DNA of 64,000 nucleotides from an uncultured Lachnospiraceae bacterium (GTDB lineage: Bacteria; Bacillota; Clostridia; Lachnospirales; Lachnospiraceae), in the NCBI GenBank assembly GCA_934320845.1, contig CAKRFU010000003.1, positions 124,001 to 188,000 on the forward strand. Reading direction: 5' to 3'. The position numbers were made by a program, and so were the translations under genes. Every line of letters begins with the position of its first letter. Positions within the stretch are counted from its first letter, which is position 1. The notes beneath the pieces are model-generated. The model did not search any database. It saw only the letters and a program-made list of their open reading frames with translations, and had not been told where the DNA came from. This document shows, one piece after another, positions 37,250 through 46,594 of this stretch.

Positions 37250-37300
37250 CATAGCCGATATTTATCACAAGTAATGACTATTGCATGCAATAGTCATTGC
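37234..37300. repeat. Hairpin at the MFS stop codon and 26-bp perfect palindrome
   Basis: GCTATGTT and AACATAGC flank GATGT over the MFS stop codon (37234-37254). A perfect palindrome built from AATGACTATTGCA and its complement spans 37273-37298 and contains the tmcAL stop codon. Neither is followed by a T-run on either strand. Confidence 0.6.
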
Positions 37301-38664
37301 ATATATATTCCGACACGGTATTCATCAGGAATTCTATCATTCATGCAATGTCTATATAATTCAGAGGCAAAAAGGTCATATTTAAACATTTTATTAAGAC
37401 CGTCAGTAAAAGTGCCGTCAGTTTTTTTGAAGCCATTTTCCTCAAAAAGCAGATCCGAAAACTTTTCAAAAGTGCGGGATGCATTTGCTACTTTGGTTAT
37501 AACAGGAATATCGGTTATATTTCTAAGCAGTTGGCTTTTATTTTTATTCATTCCCAAAAGTCTTGCATACAATAGCTTTTTTTGTGTGTAAAGAGATGAA
37601 GCAAAATCTTTGACGTCAGTGTCTTTTATATCAAGAAGAATATGTGTTAGTGCACGGGTTATTCTTGTATGGGTGTACTGTTTTGTTTTCAGAATATCAG
37701 CAAAGTTTTCAAAATCTTTAAATTCAGACAATTTATTGTAAATTCTTTCTGAGAGGTCAGACGAAACATCACTGAATATGTCGAGTGTGCAGCCGCAATT
37801 TTTAAGAGATAGCAGCTTGTAATACATCATGTCGTTTATAAGCATATTATTTGCAGGAAAACGGTCAGGATTATCTGCTAAAGTCTCATAAACTTCCTCA
37901 GGAAGATGCGGATAAATATTTTCCAATTTCTTTTGTTTGAATTTATGTGACATAGTTAAAGAGTTGTCATTTTTAGTTTCATTTTCGACTGATGGCAAAA
38001 AAGCATTTCTTATAGCTGAAGCAGAACTTAAAGGTGGCAGGGAGATGGAACTGTCGGTATCTGTGCCAAGAGAAGTTGAATGGTATCCTGCATCCATGCG
38101 TTTTATAGTTATGGGTTTTATATTGCTTTTTAAACTGTTAAGTGCTTTGACATACTCTATTGCAAGGATATTATTCGGCTGCTTTAGAAGTTTTGTTATG
38201 CTTTCCTTTTCGTTTGGAAACATTGCTGTTATAAATTTTTCTCTGGCAGCAGGAAAGGAAAGACCTGATTTTAAATATTTATCAATAACATCAAAATAAT
38301 TTTCGTCATTTAAAGTGAGAGCAATTTTGTTTATAAGTTCAAGAGAACCCTCCTCACTTCCAAAACATATTTCGTCGACAAATCCCAGAGAATCGAGAAG
38401 TGCTACTGAGCCTAAGGCAAAATTCTGGGCACTGGCACAGGCAAAAACGGAAGGAATTTCAAATACAAAATCAGCACCACATTTTATTGCCATTTGTGTG
38501 CGGAGATATTTATCCGTCCATGCCATGCCACCGCGCTGCACGAAATTGCCACTCATGACAATGACAATATTGTCTGCATGTGTCTGTTTTTTTATCTGCT
38601 CAATCTGGTATTTATGACCATTGTGAAATGGATTGTATTCGGCAACTATTCCTACTGTTTTCAA
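37294..38664 (-). CDS. tmcAL: tRNA(Met) cytidine acetate ligase TmcAL (YlbM family)
   Basis: Acetylates the wobble cytidine of elongator tRNA-Met using acetate and ATP. The 456-residue protein has the nucleotidyltransferase HIGH-like motif in VAEYNPFHNGHKYQI at the start, MSGNFVQRGG and ICFGSEEG, and a helical C-terminal half. The TTG start at 38664 follows AAAGGAGAG; an upstream frame that would begin at 38691 includes that ribosome site. In Firmicutes this gene is typically alone or near phosphotransacetylase genes; here it faces the MFS gene and diverges from a secreted protein. Confidence 0.87.
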   Translation of the reverse strand: MKTVGIVAEYNPFHNGHKYQIEQIKKQTHADNIVIVMSGNFVQRGGMAWTDKYLRTQMAIKCGADFVFEIPSVFACASAQNFALGSVALLDSLGFVDEICFGSEEGSLELINKIALTLNDENYFDVIDKYLKSGLSFPAAREKFITAMFPNEKESITKLLKQPNNILAIEYVKALNSLKSNIKPITIKRMDAGYHSTSLGTDTDSSISLPPLSSASAIRNAFLPSVENETKNDNSLTMSHKFKQKKLENIYPHLPEEVYETLADNPDRFPANNMLINDMMYYKLLSLKNCGCTLDIFSDVSSDLSERIYNKLSEFKDFENFADILKTKQYTHTRITRALTHILLDIKDTDVKDFASSLYTQKKLLYARLLGMNKNKSQLLRNITDIPVITKVANASRTFEKFSDLLFEENGFKKTDGTFTDGLNKMFKYDLFASELYRHCMNDRIPDEYRVGIYMQ

Positions 38665-38801
38665 TGTTAATCTCTCCTTTTTAAGTGACAATTTATTTGC
38701 TGAAATTATAATTGCATTTATTGTGTGCTAATAAGTTTATCATAATTCGTAAAAGTAATAAATATGTAAGAAAAAATTAAAGTGTTTGTTAAAGTTAGTG
38801 T

Positions 38802-38810
38802 GATATAATT
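38802..38810 (+). promoter_or_regulatory. Extended -10 promoter of the secreted protein gene
   Basis: TGATATAAT gives an extended -10 element; no good -35 box is found at the right distance. Confidence 0.45.
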
Positions 38811-38848
38811 TTTAAAAATAAAAATTAAGAATTGGAGGAATAAAGATT

Positions 38849-39436
38849 ATGAAAAATTTAAAAAAGTTTTTAGCTGTTTTACTTGTGGCAGCGATGATGA
38901 CAGGATTTAGCGGCAGCGTATGCAGAGCAAAAACTAAGTCAGATGTATATGGTGATTTGGTAAAGCAGTTAAAGAAGAAAGAACAGTTTGCTGACGGAGT
39001 ATATACAGCAAAAATTCATGATGCTTCAGGCAATGATATTTTGCTGGTGACAGATGCAGTATGTAAAGTAGAGGGACAAAATGCAATATGGGCGGATGTA
39101 TATCAGAATGTAAATGGAAAGGCAGAGCTTATAACAACGATTGTTTCGACAGGTTCAGGATATCCAATCTGCAAAAAAGGTAATTATATTTTAAGCGGAT
39201 TTCATCATAAAAGCATGCGTTATAAGATAACAAGTGACAGCACAATTATGGAACAGATAAATGGTTTATATTTGAATAAAAAATATTGTACATACACAAA
39301 GAATAAAATAAAAGACGGAAAAATGACTCAGTTAAAAAGAAAAAAGGTAAAAGCAAAAACAGCAGAAAAAATGGATTATTATGTTGATAGAAAAGGAAAT
39401 ATGAGAGGAAAACCGATAAAATTTTCAAGAAAATAG
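38849..39436 (+). CDS. Secreted protein of unknown function
   Basis: I do not recognise this 195-residue protein. It has a clear signal peptide (MKNLKKFLAVLLVAAMMTGF, cleavage probably after CRA near residue 29). The mature part is basic and Lys-rich, begins KTKSDVYGDLVKQLKKKEQF, has a mixed beta-type centre (TAKIHDASGNDILLVTDAVC) and ends in KGNMRGKPIKFSRK. Three cysteines remain in the mature chain (C76, C112 and C143, approximate positions). GGAGG precedes the ATG, and the gene stands alone with its own promoter. It could be a small surface or extracellular matrix protein. Confidence 0.75.
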   Translation: MKNLKKFLAVLLVAAMMTGFSGSVCRAKTKSDVYGDLVKQLKKKEQFADGVYTAKIHDASGNDILLVTDAVCKVEGQNAIWADVYQNVNGKAELITTIVSTGSGYPICKKGNYILSGFHHKSMRYKITSDSTIMEQINGLYLNKKYCTYTKNKIKDGKMTQLKRKKVKAKTAEKMDYYVDRKGNMRGKPIKFSRK

Positions 39437-39580
39437 GGTATGAAAATTCAAAGTAAGGTGAGTTTTTAAGCTGTGTGTCAGAGTATTGTAAAACATATGC
39501 TTTTCAGCTATAATTATTTTTGATGAATACGAGTAGACAGTTGTGAAAAAACTGCTCAGAAATGAGGATTACAGATTGTT

Positions 39581-42106
39581 ATGACAAAAAAAGAATTTAG
39601 AGATAGAATAAAAAAATCAAAATTTATACTTGATGGGGCAACAGGTTCTAACCTTCAAAAAAGAGGAATGCCGGTAGGTGTTTGTCCGGAAGAATGGATT
39701 ATTGAAAACAGTGATGTTTTAAAACAGCTTCAGATTGAGTATATACAGGCTGGAAGTGATGTTTTATATGCGCCGACATTTTCGGGAAACAGAATCAAGC
39801 TTGAAGAGTATGGACTTGATGATAAGCTGTTAGAGATAAATACAAAACTTGTTGAGATTTCAAAGGCGGCTGTTGAAGAAGGGCTTACTGATGAAGAAAA
39901 AAAGGCAGGCAGAAAAGTTTACATTGCCGGTGATATAACTATGACGGGAAAACAGGTTTACCCTGTCGGACCGCTTATGTTTGAAGAGCTGGTTGACATA
40001 TACAAGGAGCAGATAAAGTGTATTGTTGATGCAGGGATTGATTTTATAGTAGTTGAAACAATGATGAGTCTTCAGGAGTGCAGGGCAGCAGTTATAGCGG
40101 CTAAAGAAGTCTGTGAACTTCCCGTAATGGTAACACTCACATTTAATGAGGACGGAAGAACTCTTTATGGAACAAATCCAGAGACGGCGGCACTTGTTAT
40201 GACAACACTTGGAGCCGATGCGGTTGGTGTGAACTGTTCTACGGGTCCTGATAAGATGATTGAAATTGTAAAGACAATGACAGAATATGCAGACATTCCT
40301 ATTGTGGCAAAGCCAAATGCCGGACTTCCTAAACTTGAAGACGGTGTTACTGTTTATGATATGGGACCTGAGGAATTTGCAAAGGAAATGATGCCGCTTG
40401 TTGAGGCAGGCGCTGATGTTGTGGGCGGCTGCTGTGGAACTACGCCGGAGCACATTAAGCTTTTAAATGAGCTGCTTATAGAAAAAGGATATAAGTCAGG
40501 ATGTTCATTTGAAAAGAGAGTGGGTAAAGTTTTAAGAAGAGCATTATCTACTGAGAGAAATGTTCTGCCGATTGACCTTGACGGTGACTTTCTTATTATA
40601 GGTGAGAGAATAAATCCAACAGGAAAGAAAGCACTTCAGGCGCAGCTTCGTGAGGGAAGTCTTGATATGGTCTGTGAGATGGCTGAGTCGCAGGAAGAAT
40701 TTGGAGCATCAATTCTCGATGTCAATATGGGTATGAATGGTATTGATGAAAAGGAAATGATGCTTAAATGTGTGAATGAGCTTACACTTGTGAGCAATCT
40801 TCCTTTGTCAATTGATTCAAGCCATCCGTCCGTTGTTGAGGCAGCTCTTAGAATTTATCCCGGACGAGCATTGATAAATTCAATTTCTCTTGAACCTGAA
40901 AAATTTGAAAAACTCATTCCGGTAGCGAGAAAGTACGGAGCAATGTTTATTTTGCTTCCTTTATCTGAGGCAGGACTTCCAAAAGATATTGATGAGAAGA
41001 AAGAAATTATACATACGATTTTAGAGAGAGCATATGAATTTGGTCTTACAAATGAAGATGTGGTAGTTGACGGGCTTGTTGCAACTATCGGAGCAAACAG
41101 AAATGCCGCAAAAGAAACAATGGAGACTATTTCATATTGTAAAAATGATATAGGAGTTGCAACAGCATGCGGACTTTCAAATATTTCCTTCGGACTGCCT
41201 GAGAGAATGTTTGTAAACAGCAGTTTTATGAGTATAGCGATAAGTCATGGTCTTACTATGGCAATAGCAAATCCTTCACAGGATCTTTTGATGCATTCAA
41301 TGTTTGCAGCCGACCTTCTTATGAATAAACCTGAATCAGACACACGCTACATAAACAGGGTTACCGGAAGAAAACTTTCTGTACTTTCAGGAGATATAGA
41401 TGCATCACAGGTGAAATCAGCAAGTGGAACTGCGGTTTCAACGGCTGATATTGACAGTGATGTGCCAAAAGATGATAAACTTTTTGAAGCTGTTGTAAAG
41501 GGAAGAAGCAAAAAGATAGAAGAACTTGTAAAAGAAGCACTTGAAAACGGTGCCGTTGCACAGGATATAATTGATAAAAGCCTTATACCTGCCATAACAC
41601 ATGTCGGAAAACTTTTCGACAAACAGATTTACTATCTGCCGCAGCTTATCTCAAGTGCCGAAACCATGGAACTTGGAATAGGTGTATTAGAGCCTGTTCT
41701 GGCACAGAATAAGGATAAAGAACCTTTAGGAACAATAGTAATGGCAACAGTTGAGCACGATATACATGATATCGGAAAGAATCTTGTTGTACTTATGCTC
41801 AAGAATTATGGATATGATGTTATCGACCTCGGAAAAGATGTACCGGCAGAAACCATAATAGAAGCCGCAAAAGAGCATAATGCAGATATAATTGGTCTTT
41901 CTGCACTTATGACAACAACTATGATGGAGATGAAAAAGGTTGTAAATCTTGTGAAAGAAAATAATATGGATACGCTTGTTATTATAGGCGGGGCAGTTAT
42001 AACACAGGGATTTGCCGACGAAATCGGAGCAGACGGTTACTCAGAAGATGCTCAGAATGCCGTTGAGGTTGTCGGAAAACTTTTAGCAGAGAGAGGAAAG
42101 GCGTGA
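39581..42106 (+). CDS. metH: Cobalamin-dependent methionine synthase without reactivation domain
   Basis: Methylates homocysteine to methionine with methyl-tetrahydrofolate. The 841 residues hold the homocysteine domain (ILDGATGSNLQKRG; zinc cysteines in GVNCSTGP and VGGCCGTTPEH), the folate domain (IIGERINPTGKK; DVNMG), the B12 cap and the cobalamin domain with EHDIHDIGKNLV, the axial His in DIHDIG. The SAM-binding reactivation domain of E. coli MetH is missing, as is common in clostridial enzymes, so a separate activator is expected. A GAGGA site lies about 13 nt before the ATG. No cobalamin riboswitch was seen in the 144-nt gap upstream. Confidence 0.92.
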   Translation: MTKKEFRDRIKKSKFILDGATGSNLQKRGMPVGVCPEEWIIENSDVLKQLQIEYIQAGSDVLYAPTFSGNRIKLEEYGLDDKLLEINTKLVEISKAAVEEGLTDEEKKAGRKVYIAGDITMTGKQVYPVGPLMFEELVDIYKEQIKCIVDAGIDFIVVETMMSLQECRAAVIAAKEVCELPVMVTLTFNEDGRTLYGTNPETAALVMTTLGADAVGVNCSTGPDKMIEIVKTMTEYADIPIVAKPNAGLPKLEDGVTVYDMGPEEFAKEMMPLVEAGADVVGGCCGTTPEHIKLLNELLIEKGYKSGCSFEKRVGKVLRRALSTERNVLPIDLDGDFLIIGERINPTGKKALQAQLREGSLDMVCEMAESQEEFGASILDVNMGMNGIDEKEMMLKCVNELTLVSNLPLSIDSSHPSVVEAALRIYPGRALINSISLEPEKFEKLIPVARKYGAMFILLPLSEAGLPKDIDEKKEIIHTILERAYEFGLTNEDVVVDGLVATIGANRNAAKETMETISYCKNDIGVATACGLSNISFGLPERMFVNSSFMSIAISHGLTMAIANPSQDLLMHSMFAADLLMNKPESDTRYINRVTGRKLSVLSGDIDASQVKSASGTAVSTADIDSDVPKDDKLFEAVVKGRSKKIEELVKEALENGAVAQDIIDKSLIPAITHVGKLFDKQIYYLPQLISSAETMELGIGVLEPVLAQNKDKEPLGTIVMATVEHDIHDIGKNLVVLMLKNYGYDVIDLGKDVPAETIIEAAKEHNADIIGLSALMTTTMMEMKKVVNLVKENNMDTLVIIGGAVITQGFADEIGADGYSEDAQNAVEVVGKLLAERGKA

Positions 42107-42110
42107 AAAA

Positions 42111-43043
42111 ATGGGAAGCAGTGTAGATGTTGTTATACCGATATATAAAGCAGAAAACGATTTTGCGTCAATGCTTGAAAAGCTGTATAAACAGAGTAAA
42201 AGACCTGAGCATATATATCTTTTGCAGACAATTGAAAAAAAAGACGAAAAATTATTTGATATAAAAAAGTGCAGTAAAGAACTTGCTGATATAATTTCTG
42301 TTCATCCGATAAAAAAAGCCGATTTTGATCACGGAGCAACAAGAGCTTATGGTGCACTGATGGCAGAGAGCGATTATGTTCTTTTTATGACGCAGGATGC
42401 CGTTTGTTATGATGAGTATGTGATTGAAAATCTTTTAAAGGCATTTGATGACAGAAAAGTCGGAATAGCATATGCAAGACAGCTTGCAAGAGAAGATGCC
42501 GATGAGATAGAGCGCATGACCAGAGAGACAAACTATCCGTCTGAGAGTGTTGTTAAAACAAAGAAAGATGAAAAAAGGCTCGGAATAAAGACATATTTTT
42601 GTTCAGATGTATGTGCGATGTACAGACTTGATGTGTATAAAAAACTTGGCGGATTTGTCAAGAAAACAATTTTTAATGAAGACATGATAATGGCATATAA
42701 AGAGATGCAGGCTGGTTTTAGTGTTGCATATAAGGCAGATGCTAAAGTAATACATTCACATTCTTATACATGTAAACAGCAATTTGTAAGAAGTTTTGAC
42801 TTAGGTGTATCGCAGAGACAATATCATGAAATTTTTGATAAAATATCTTCCGAAAAAGAAGGTGCAGGTTATGCGAAAAAAGTTATAATCTATCTGCTGA
42901 AAAAAGGAAAATTTATTAAAACAATTTATTTCATGATGCAGTGCGGTTTCAGGCTGATTGGTTATAAGCTTGGAAAAAATTATGATAAACTTCCGAGAAA
43001 GATGGTACTTGCATTTACTATGAACAAGGAATATTGGAAATAA
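42111..43043 (+). CDS. Family 2 glycosyltransferase (rhamnosyltransferase-like)
   Basis: A 310-residue GT-A fold enzyme. It starts VDVVIPIYKAENDF, has the DHGATRAYGALMAESDYVLF segment with the QDAV (DxD-like) nucleotide-sugar site, and a later FNEDMIMAYK that supplies the catalytic acid region. The layout resembles rhamnosyl- or glucosyltransferases of cell-wall polysaccharide clusters. It begins 4 nt after the metH stop and must share its transcript, but the link between the two functions is not obvious. It ends with two hydrophobic or basic segments that could lie at the membrane. Confidence 0.8.
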   Translation: MGSSVDVVIPIYKAENDFASMLEKLYKQSKRPEHIYLLQTIEKKDEKLFDIKKCSKELADIISVHPIKKADFDHGATRAYGALMAESDYVLFMTQDAVCYDEYVIENLLKAFDDRKVGIAYARQLAREDADEIERMTRETNYPSESVVKTKKDEKRLGIKTYFCSDVCAMYRLDVYKKLGGFVKKTIFNEDMIMAYKEMQAGFSVAYKADAKVIHSHSYTCKQQFVRSFDLGVSQRQYHEIFDKISSEKEGAGYAKKVIIYLLKKGKFIKTIYFMMQCGFRLIGYKLGKNYDKLPRKMVLAFTMNKEYWK

Positions 43044-43095
43044 TAATATAAATGTGGCAGCAGTAAATAAAATGGAATTAAAAGATATATAACTA

Positions 43096-43155
43096 TAAAA
43101 AGTACAGGACTTTTTGAATATAAATATCAAAGCAGTTCTGTACTTTTTGTTTTAC
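43096..43155. terminator. Bidirectional terminator after the glycosyltransferase gene
   Basis: AAAAAGTACAGGACT pairs with AGTTCTGTACTTTTT (one G-U) across an AT-rich loop, with T-runs on both strands. It serves the convergent gene as well. Confidence 0.75.
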
Positions 43156-43158
43156 TTT

Positions 43159-44199
43159 TTATTTTGAATCTTTTTCAACGCTTGGATTAAATACTTTAGT
43201 GTCACCGTTTGCCATGTTGTAATAATAAGCGGTACTTCCGTCAAATTTTTCATAAAAAACATAATCGGAAATAATATGTATAAAATTATAATCACCGGAT
43301 GCGATAAGAGAATTGGTTCCGGAATTTAAATCATACATGTAAATTCCGTTTTTCTGTCCATCATCAATCTGATAGAAAATTATATTTCCATCATTGGTAA
43401 TATTGTATGTGGCGAGTTTATTTTGAATAACTGTTTCGGGTGTTCCACCGTCGAGAGCAACACGGCAAAGATTATAATTTTTATCCATGTCAAGAAAATA
43501 AATATAATCGCCGACTTTAACGACTGAAGTACAATTGCCGTCATAAATTACACGTTCATTTCCACCGTTGATATCCATGGAGTGAATTTGATGTTCTCTA
43601 TTCCAGCCGGAATAATAAATTGTGTTGTTGGATACAGAATAAGGAGCGACAGCTTCAGGTTTGAGTTTTTTACTCTCTGAACCGTCAATTTTCGTTGAGT
43701 AAAGTTCCAAACCTCTTTTTTGGTCATAATGCTGATAATAGATATTATTTCCGTAAAGACAGGCAACCTGAGTAGGATCCTCGTAAAGTCTGCCGAGGTC
43801 AGTTCCGTTTTTAGTGATTCTGAAAAGTCCGGTTGTGCTTAATGAAAGCAAAGCATTGCCGGTGCTTTTTAATTTGTCATTTCTTCTGGTATAGAAAATG
43901 TAATTGCCTGCGGCATTTATATAACTTACTTTATCGTTATATAATTTTTTGATTTTTGTAAGATTTGCATTCATTTTGTAAAGTTTGTTGTTATCATTAG
44001 GGTTTGCAAAATAGATAACATTGTCTGCCTGCGTAAAAAGACCGCCATTTAAAAGGTTACATGCCGTATTACCGGTGGTTGACGAATCGTTGTAAAGTTT
44101 TGTCTTTCCATTGTTAAGTGCCAAAATGACAACAACAGCGATGATTGCAATAGTGATAATACCGGTAAGGATTTTTCTAAAAAAATTTGTCTTTTTCAT
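43159..44199 (-). CDS. Membrane-anchored DUF5050-like repeat protein
   Basis: A 346-residue protein with one N-terminal membrane anchor (ILTGIITIAIIAVVVILAL). The outside part is made of repeated units of the form Y-I/V-Y/F-x-N or D ... LY/LCR, for example DNVIYFANPNDNNKLYKMNA, GNNIYYQHYDQKRGLELYST and GDYIYFLDMDKNYNLCRVAL. Such units build a beta-propeller in DUF5050-type proteins. Function is unknown; the family is common on clostridial cell surfaces. The ATG at 44199 follows GGGAGGCGGG; an in-frame ATG 60 nt upstream has no site. It stands alone. Confidence 0.75.
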   Translation of the reverse strand: MKKTNFFRKILTGIITIAIIAVVVILALNNGKTKLYNDSSTTGNTACNLLNGGLFTQADNVIYFANPNDNNKLYKMNANLTKIKKLYNDKVSYINAAGNYIFYTRRNDKLKSTGNALLSLSTTGLFRITKNGTDLGRLYEDPTQVACLYGNNIYYQHYDQKRGLELYSTKIDGSESKKLKPEAVAPYSVSNNTIYYSGWNREHQIHSMDINGGNERVIYDGNCTSVVKVGDYIYFLDMDKNYNLCRVALDGGTPETVIQNKLATYNITNDGNIIFYQIDDGQKNGIYMYDLNSGTNSLIASGDYNFIHIISDYVFYEKFDGSTAYYYNMANGDTKVFNPSVEKDSK

Positions 44200-44388
44200 T
44201 ATACCCGCCTCCCTGCATAGTGATATATTGATTATAACCCATATTTGAAAGTGTGACAAGGATATGTAAAAAAGGAATTATTTTTGTTCTGACTGCTGTT
44301 TACATATGTTTTTTGAATACAGATTGCTAAGGCGGCTAAAAAAAACTTTATATTTCTGAACAAATGTATTATTATGTAAGCAGTGTTT

Positions 44389-44434
44389 TGTACTGGTACA
44401 ACGAATATCAAAGAATTAATTTAAGTTGTACCGG
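44389..44434 (+). promoter_or_regulatory. Operator-like repeats upstream of sialate O-acetylesterase
   Basis: TGTACTGGTACA (44389-44400) is a palindrome of the GTAC-GTAC type bound by some GntR/LacI regulators. CTGGTACAAC (44393-44402) is repeated in inverted form as GTTGTACCGG (44425-44434), 32 bp or three turns away. A weak promoter (TTTATA 44347, TATTAT 44370, spacer 17) lies just upstream, so binding would block transcription. No regulator gene is adjacent. Confidence 0.4.
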
Positions 44435-44460
44435 ATTTTAATTATGCAGGAGGAAAATTT

Positions 44461-46011
44461 ATGTTAAGATTACCGGCTATATTTAGTAATCATATGGTAT
44501 TTCAAAGAGAAAAAAATATACTGCTTTGGGGAGAGAGTGATGCAAAGAGTGTTACAGCAGTTATAGGTGACAATAAAATAAGTACGGATGTAAAAGAAGG
44601 CAAATGGGAAATAGAGCTTCCGCCGATGGAAGCGGGTGGACCATATGAACTTGAGGTGTCAGATGGAAATGAGACAAAGAAATATATTGATATAATGCTC
44701 GGTGAAGTATGGCTTGCCGGAGGACAGTCAAACATGGAACTTGAACTTCAAAACAGCAAGAACGGAAAAGAAGTTTGTGCAAATGTAAAAGACGATGGCG
44801 TGAGGTATTATTATACACCAAAGGTATCCTGGGTAGGCGATGAATTATTGGAAGCGGAAAAGCAGAGTGAGTGGCAGCATTGTACACCGGAGACATGTAA
44901 GAAATGGTCTGCCGTTGCATATTATTTTGCAAAAAAACTTTCAAAAGAGCTCGGAGTTACAATCGGTATTATCGGATGTAATTGGGGAGGAACTTCTGCT
45001 TCATGCTGGACAAGCAGAGAATTTATGGAGCAGGAGACACTTTTAAAAACATATCTTGATAAATATGATGAGGCAGTTAAGGGGCAGGATATTGAAGAGT
45101 ACATAAAAGCGAGAGAAGATTATATTAAATATCAGGCAGAATTTGATAAAAATGTGGGACATTATTATGAAACGGCAGAGAATCCTACATGGGATGAGGC
45201 GATAAGTCTTTTTGGAGAAAATCAGTATCCGGGACCGATGGGGCCAAGAAACGAGACAAGACCATGTGGTTTGTACGAATCATTGTTAAAAAGAGTAATG
45301 CCTTACACATTGAGAGGTTTCTTATATTATCAGGGTGAGGAAGACGACCATATGCCTTATACTTATTATACAATGCTTTCTACACTTGTGAGACAATGGC
45401 GGCATGACTGGAGAGATGATGAACTTCCGTTTATGTGCGTGCAGCTTCCTATGTTTAAAAATGACGGTGAACCTGATTATCACAACTGGCCATTCATAAG
45501 AGAAGCACAGATGCGTCTTTTTAAAACCGTAAAAAATACGGGAATTGCAGTTATACTTGACAAGGGAGAATACGGAAATATTCATCCGGTAGAGAAGGAT
45601 GTTGTAGGGGAAAGGCTTTGTGAGCAGGCTCTTTATCATGTATATAAAAAGAATAATGAAAAGAGTGCGTTTGGGCCGATTTATTCCTCATATGAAGCAG
45701 ATAAAAACAAGATGATACTTCACTTTGAGCATGCAGACGACGGAATGGAATGCAGAGGACAGCAATTATCAGGATTTGAGATTGCCGGTGACGATAAAAA
45801 GTATTATGCTGCAAATGCTGAAATTTGCGGAAATACGGTTGTAGTTTCAGCAGAAGATGTAGAAAAGCCAAAATATGCAAGATATTGCTGGATAAATTAT
45901 GCAGAGGTAACACTCTATGGCAAGAATGGCATACCTGCGGCACCATTCAGAACAAGTTATGATGATGGAGCAGTGGCTACAGGAAGCAGAAACGAGGGCG
46001 TTTGGGAGTAG
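44461..46011 (+). CDS. Sialate O-acetylesterase-like SGNH esterase
   Basis: A 516-residue enzyme of the SASA/SGNH family, which removes acetyl groups from sialic acids or from xylan and pectin sugars. It starts with a beta domain (LPAIFSNHMVFQREKNILLW). The nucleophile Ser is in LAGGQSNMELE near residue 90, the oxyanion region in YYQGEED, and the His of the catalytic pair in GNIHPVEKDVVGERL near 378. No signal peptide is seen, so it works inside the cell, after uptake of acetylated oligosaccharides. AGGAGG precedes the ATG. No glycosidase or transporter sits next to it. Confidence 0.85.
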   Translation: MLRLPAIFSNHMVFQREKNILLWGESDAKSVTAVIGDNKISTDVKEGKWEIELPPMEAGGPYELEVSDGNETKKYIDIMLGEVWLAGGQSNMELELQNSKNGKEVCANVKDDGVRYYYTPKVSWVGDELLEAEKQSEWQHCTPETCKKWSAVAYYFAKKLSKELGVTIGIIGCNWGGTSASCWTSREFMEQETLLKTYLDKYDEAVKGQDIEEYIKAREDYIKYQAEFDKNVGHYYETAENPTWDEAISLFGENQYPGPMGPRNETRPCGLYESLLKRVMPYTLRGFLYYQGEEDDHMPYTYYTMLSTLVRQWRHDWRDDELPFMCVQLPMFKNDGEPDYHNWPFIREAQMRLFKTVKNTGIAVILDKGEYGNIHPVEKDVVGERLCEQALYHVYKKNNEKSAFGPIYSSYEADKNKMILHFEHADDGMECRGQQLSGFEIAGDDKKYYAANAEICGNTVVVSAEDVEKPKYARYCWINYAEVTLYGKNGIPAAPFRTSYDDGAVATGSRNEGVWE

Positions 46012-46028
46012 CAGAAAAAATGCTGTAG

Positions 46029-46057
46029 TTGACTAAATGGCGAATTTGCAGTATAAT
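46029..46057 (+). promoter_or_regulatory. Promoter of greA-lysS
   Basis: TTGACT at 46029-46034 and TATAAT at 46052-46057, spacer 17 bp, 36 bp before greA. Confidence 0.75.
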
Positions 46058-46093
46058 CAAGCGATATGAATATGAATTTATGGAGGATTTAAG

Positions 46094-46573
46094 ATGGCTG
46101 AAAAGAAAAATCTTATGACCCGTGAAGGTCTTAAAGCGCTGGAAGATGAATTAAATGACTTAAAATTAAATAAAAGAAAAGAAGTAGCACAGAAAATTAA
46201 AGAGGCAAGAGAGCAGGGAGACTTATCAGAGAATGCTGAGTACGATGCTGCAAAGGATGAGCAGCGTGATATTGAAGCTCGTATTGAAGAAATAGATAAT
46301 ATCCTTAAAAATGCCGAAGTAGTAGAGCACGATGAGGGAGACGCCGACAAGGTAAATGTAGGTGCTACAGTAAAAATTAAGGATATAGAATTTGGTGACG
46401 AGATGGAGTATAAAATTGTAGGTTCAACTGAGGTTGACTGCCTTAACAATAAAATCTCAAATGAATCACCTGTCGGAGCAGCACTTATAGGTGCAAAGAA
46501 GGGTGACGTTATTGAAATTGAGACACCAAATGGCGAGATGATAAAATACGAAGTAATAAGTGTAAGCAGATAA
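46094..46573 (+). CDS. greA: Transcription elongation factor GreA
   Basis: Stimulates transcript cleavage by backtracked RNA polymerase. The 159-residue protein has the N-terminal coiled coil (MTREGLKALEDELNDLKLNK) with the acidic tip DLSENAEYDAAKDEQ near residues 42-56 and the C-terminal FKBP-like domain ending in GEMIKYEVISVSR. Length is typical. GGAGG is close to the ATG. It is followed after 21 nt by lysS, an arrangement found throughout Lachnospiraceae and Bacilli relatives. Confidence 0.94.
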   Translation: MAEKKNLMTREGLKALEDELNDLKLNKRKEVAQKIKEAREQGDLSENAEYDAAKDEQRDIEARIEEIDNILKNAEVVEHDEGDADKVNVGATVKIKDIEFGDEMEYKIVGSTEVDCLNNKISNESPVGAALIGAKKGDVIEIETPNGEMIKYEVISVSR

Positions 46574-46594
46574 AGAACGGAAGGAGCAATAAAA

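Noticed and set aside
39437..39580. Cobalamin riboswitch before metH
   Set aside because: The 144-nt gap is too short and has no B12-box-like sequence.
39860..40453. Minus-strand ORF of 197 codons inside metH
   Set aside because: Cys/His-rich noise opposite a well-conserved gene.
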